A stretch of 64,000 bases of DNA from Cohnella sp. AR92. GTDB taxonomy: Bacteria; Bacillota; Bacilli; Paenibacillales; Paenibacillaceae. Numbering within the stretch: the first letter of the stretch is position 1; each line of letters opens with the position of its first letter. The notes below the pieces were generated by a model. It did not search any database. It worked only from the letters and a program-made list of their open reading frames with translations, and was not told the origin of the DNA. The stretch covers positions 62,001 to 126,000 of the forward strand of contig NZ_RZJR01000009.1 of assembly GCF_003990975.1 (NCBI RefSeq), written 5' to 3'. The position numbers were made by a program, and so were the translations under genes. Shown here piece by piece: positions 62,419 through 64,000 of this stretch.

Positions 62419-63621
62419 GTGACACTCTGGGAAGGGCTGACGGCCAAATCAACAAGCTGGTGGAGATCGATTCCCCTCCGTTCGAAGCAAGCGGCCATAA
62501 GCCCCAGCCAGGCGGAGATCGAGGAAGCGGCCTCCATGCTGGGCGAGCCAGCCGGTTCCCTCTCGAAGCTTGACGACGACGGAAGGCTTCTGCGCGATCG
62601 GATTCGGCTGGAGACCGCTCGTCTTAACCGCAACAATGTAACCCGCACGGCGGCTTACTTCGAGATGTATTCCCGGCTGCCGGAGCTCCATTGGGCGCTG
62701 TTAGCCCATCTCGTCTCGCGCAACGGAGGCTGGAGCATGACGGACCTGCGCGGCGAATGGCTTCCGAACCTGCTCGCTCCGAGCGATGCCGATTTGATCT
62801 TCCGCATGCTGGAGACCTGCAACGCCTTGATTTTCCACGACGCTTATCCGCAATTGCTGTTGTATGAAGAGAGCAGAAGACTTGGACGCCCGCTCTTCGG
62901 GCTTCTCCCCCATCTGGGAGTGACGGCCTTCATGAGACCGTTCTGGGAGCTCTTCTGGAAGAATTCCAACCCCATTCCGCTGACGGTCTCTCTTGTCGTG
63001 AACGAGCAGAACGTCATCGAGAAGCGTGCCGTTCAGGATCCTCTCTACCGAGAGGAAGTCCTTCATTCGTTCGCTTTCCGCCTACAGCCGCTTCTACAGC
63101 TCAACCAACTGCTCTTCCCCCTTCATCGGGAGAAGAAAACGAGGCTGCTGGCCGGCAGAGTGCTGGAGAGGTTCGACCGGCTGGAGGAGCGAATCGAGTT
63201 CGGCAAGGACCTCTATTCGATCCTGTTCGGATACCCGAAGGTTCTGGCGCGAGCGCTCGCCTTCGCCGGATCCGTTAAACATACCGGCTCCCGCGCGGAT
63301 TATTGGCCGCATATGTTTACGCCGGAGAGGCCCGCATCTCCCCGAACGCAGAGAAACGGCATCGCTCCCGGTTTCTCCGGGAATGATGCCGCTTCGGGCA
63401 GCCCTCTCTGGTACAGCCCCCGATTGACCGACGCTTGGGCCGATCAGCCATTGGGGCCCGTCTCCGAGGGCGATTGGTTCCAAGACCGGTCCGTCCTGGA
63501 TTACTTGAAGAGAATGCGCCGGCCATTCGTTATCGATATGACGCGCGAGCATCTCTTCGGCCAGCGCAAGCTGCAAGCAGCCGTCCGCTTAGCCAAACCG
63601 TTCCATCTAAACGGCCGTTGA
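62419..63621 (+). CDS. DUF2515 family protein (YppC-like)
   Basis: 400 residues, without membrane segments, with recurring aromatic and Leu-rich helices; I recognise it as the DUF2515 (YppC) family of Bacillales, of unknown function. GTG start with GGGGGGAG eight bases ahead. Its 3' end overlaps the convergent flippase by 15 bases. Confidence 0.75.
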   Translation: MTLWEGLTAKSTSWWRSIPLRSKQAAISPSQAEIEEAASMLGEPAGSLSKLDDDGRLLRDRIRLETARLNRNNVTRTAAYFEMYSRLPELHWALLAHLVSRNGGWSMTDLRGEWLPNLLAPSDADLIFRMLETCNALIFHDAYPQLLLYEESRRLGRPLFGLLPHLGVTAFMRPFWELFWKNSNPIPLTVSLVVNEQNVIEKRAVQDPLYREEVLHSFAFRLQPLLQLNQLLFPLHREKKTRLLAGRVLERFDRLEERIEFGKDLYSILFGYPKVLARALAFAGSVKHTGSRADYWPHMFTPERPASPRTQRNGIAPGFSGNDAASGSPLWYSPRLTDAWADQPLGPVSEGDWFQDRSVLDYLKRMRRPFVIDMTREHLFGQRKLQAAVRLAKPFHLNGR

Positions 63622-64000
63622 ACGCTGGGAGCGTCCCAACAAACGCACGACAGGACTGAGCACCTTGCGGATTCTCGCCGGATAGCCGCTCAGGTCTTCC
63701 GCGCGAATGACGCGGAACAGAACGAGCAGCACCAGATAAGCCGCGCAGATGAATAGACCGAGAACCGCCGTCACGATCAGGTACGGCCACTTGCCTCCGA
63801 GAGGCTCCAGCCAATCCAATCCGTAATAGACGATCGCAGAGCCGATCGCCGCGATGACCAACACCGTAGAAGCGAAGCCGGCCCAGCGGTCTCCCAGCGC
63901 CTTGATGCCCGTCAGCTTGCGGATAGAGATCATGTTCCAAGCCGTCACGAAGAGGAAGCATACGCTCGTCGCGGCGACGAGGCCATACACCCCGAAGAAC
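63607..64000 (-). CDS. Flippase (MATE/MOP type), 3' end only
   Basis: The last 131 codons of a membrane protein entering from the right edge. Two or three membrane segments and a basic C-terminal tail resemble the end of SpoVB/YtgP/MurJ-like polysaccharide flippases. Too little is in view to be specific. Confidence 0.6.
   Translation of the reverse strand, partial: FFGVYGLVAATSVCFLFVTAWNMISIRKLTGIKALGDRWAGFASTVLVIAAIGSAIVYYGLDWLEPLGGKWPYLIVTAVLGLFICAAYLVLLVLFRVIRAEDLSGYPARIRKVLSPVVRLLGRSQRSTAV

Overview
The window looks like a chromosomal segment of an endospore-forming member of the Paenibacillaceae (a Cohnella- or Paenibacillus-like organism). The evidence is the high-GC Bacillales gene complement (HemQ, DnaB/DnaI primosome loaders, Sda, YheC/YheD, DUF2515/YppC, YuiB, YuzB, YutM and YutI relatives), strong Gram-positive ribosome binding sites with frequent TTG and GTG starts, and two c-di-AMP (ydaO-type) riboswitches. 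No rRNA, tRNA, prophage, transposase or CRISPR array was seen. Most of the window is ordinary chromosome; the interest lies mainly in the intergenic regions.

Layout. 1-8900: end of a PHP histidinol-phosphatase, an EamA transporter, an HxlR regulator, a chemoreceptor, a VanY-type carboxypeptidase, an ECF sigma/anti-sigma pair and a small kinase. 8900-17770: central metabolism, with 2-oxoglutarate dehydrogenase (odhAB), thymidine kinase and succinate dehydrogenase (sdhCAB), divergent from a LysR regulator. 17771-24600: a LysM-3D cell-wall protein behind one c-di-AMP riboswitch, a polysaccharide deacetylase, and a ktrB-ktrB-ktrA potassium operon behind a second c-di-AMP riboswitch. 24581-29120: a CPBP membrane protease, tandem-repeat arrays, uvrC and a YqzM-like membrane peptide. 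29250-35000: a vanY-capA-amidase envelope operon and a response regulator/histidine kinase/lipoprotein operon. 35189-38380: sulfate uptake (sbp-cysT-cysW-yezD) with a strong promoter and a possible operator. 39239-41773: dnaB-dnaI. 41952-45000: fRMsr, an apparently inactive alpha/beta-hydrolase, GtrA, YuiB and HemQ. 45211-54670: a redox and Fe-S neighbourhood (two type II NADH dehydrogenases, ferredoxin-NADP reductase, YutM, Nfu, YuzB, the menaquinone enzyme MqnE), plus sda with a DnaA-box cluster and a zinc-ribbon peptide whose ribosome binding site is buried in a long hairpin. 54767-64000: an SDR, a HEPN-like protein, two orphan solute-binding lipoproteins, heme A synthase, a thioredoxin, a large lipoprotein, DUF2515 and the end of a flippase.

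How the parts fit. Respiration is well represented: odh and sdh feed the chain, the type II NADH dehydrogenases reduce menaquinone supplied through MqnE, CtaA and HemQ make heme, and YutM/Nfu handle Fe-S clusters. A Rex-like site in one ndh promoter would tie this to the NADH/NAD+ ratio. Two c-di-AMP riboswitches link potassium uptake and cell-wall remodelling. Sda with DnaA boxes would couple replication initiation to sporulation. Repeats with 51-52 bp periods sit in three arrays between genes and have no assigned function.
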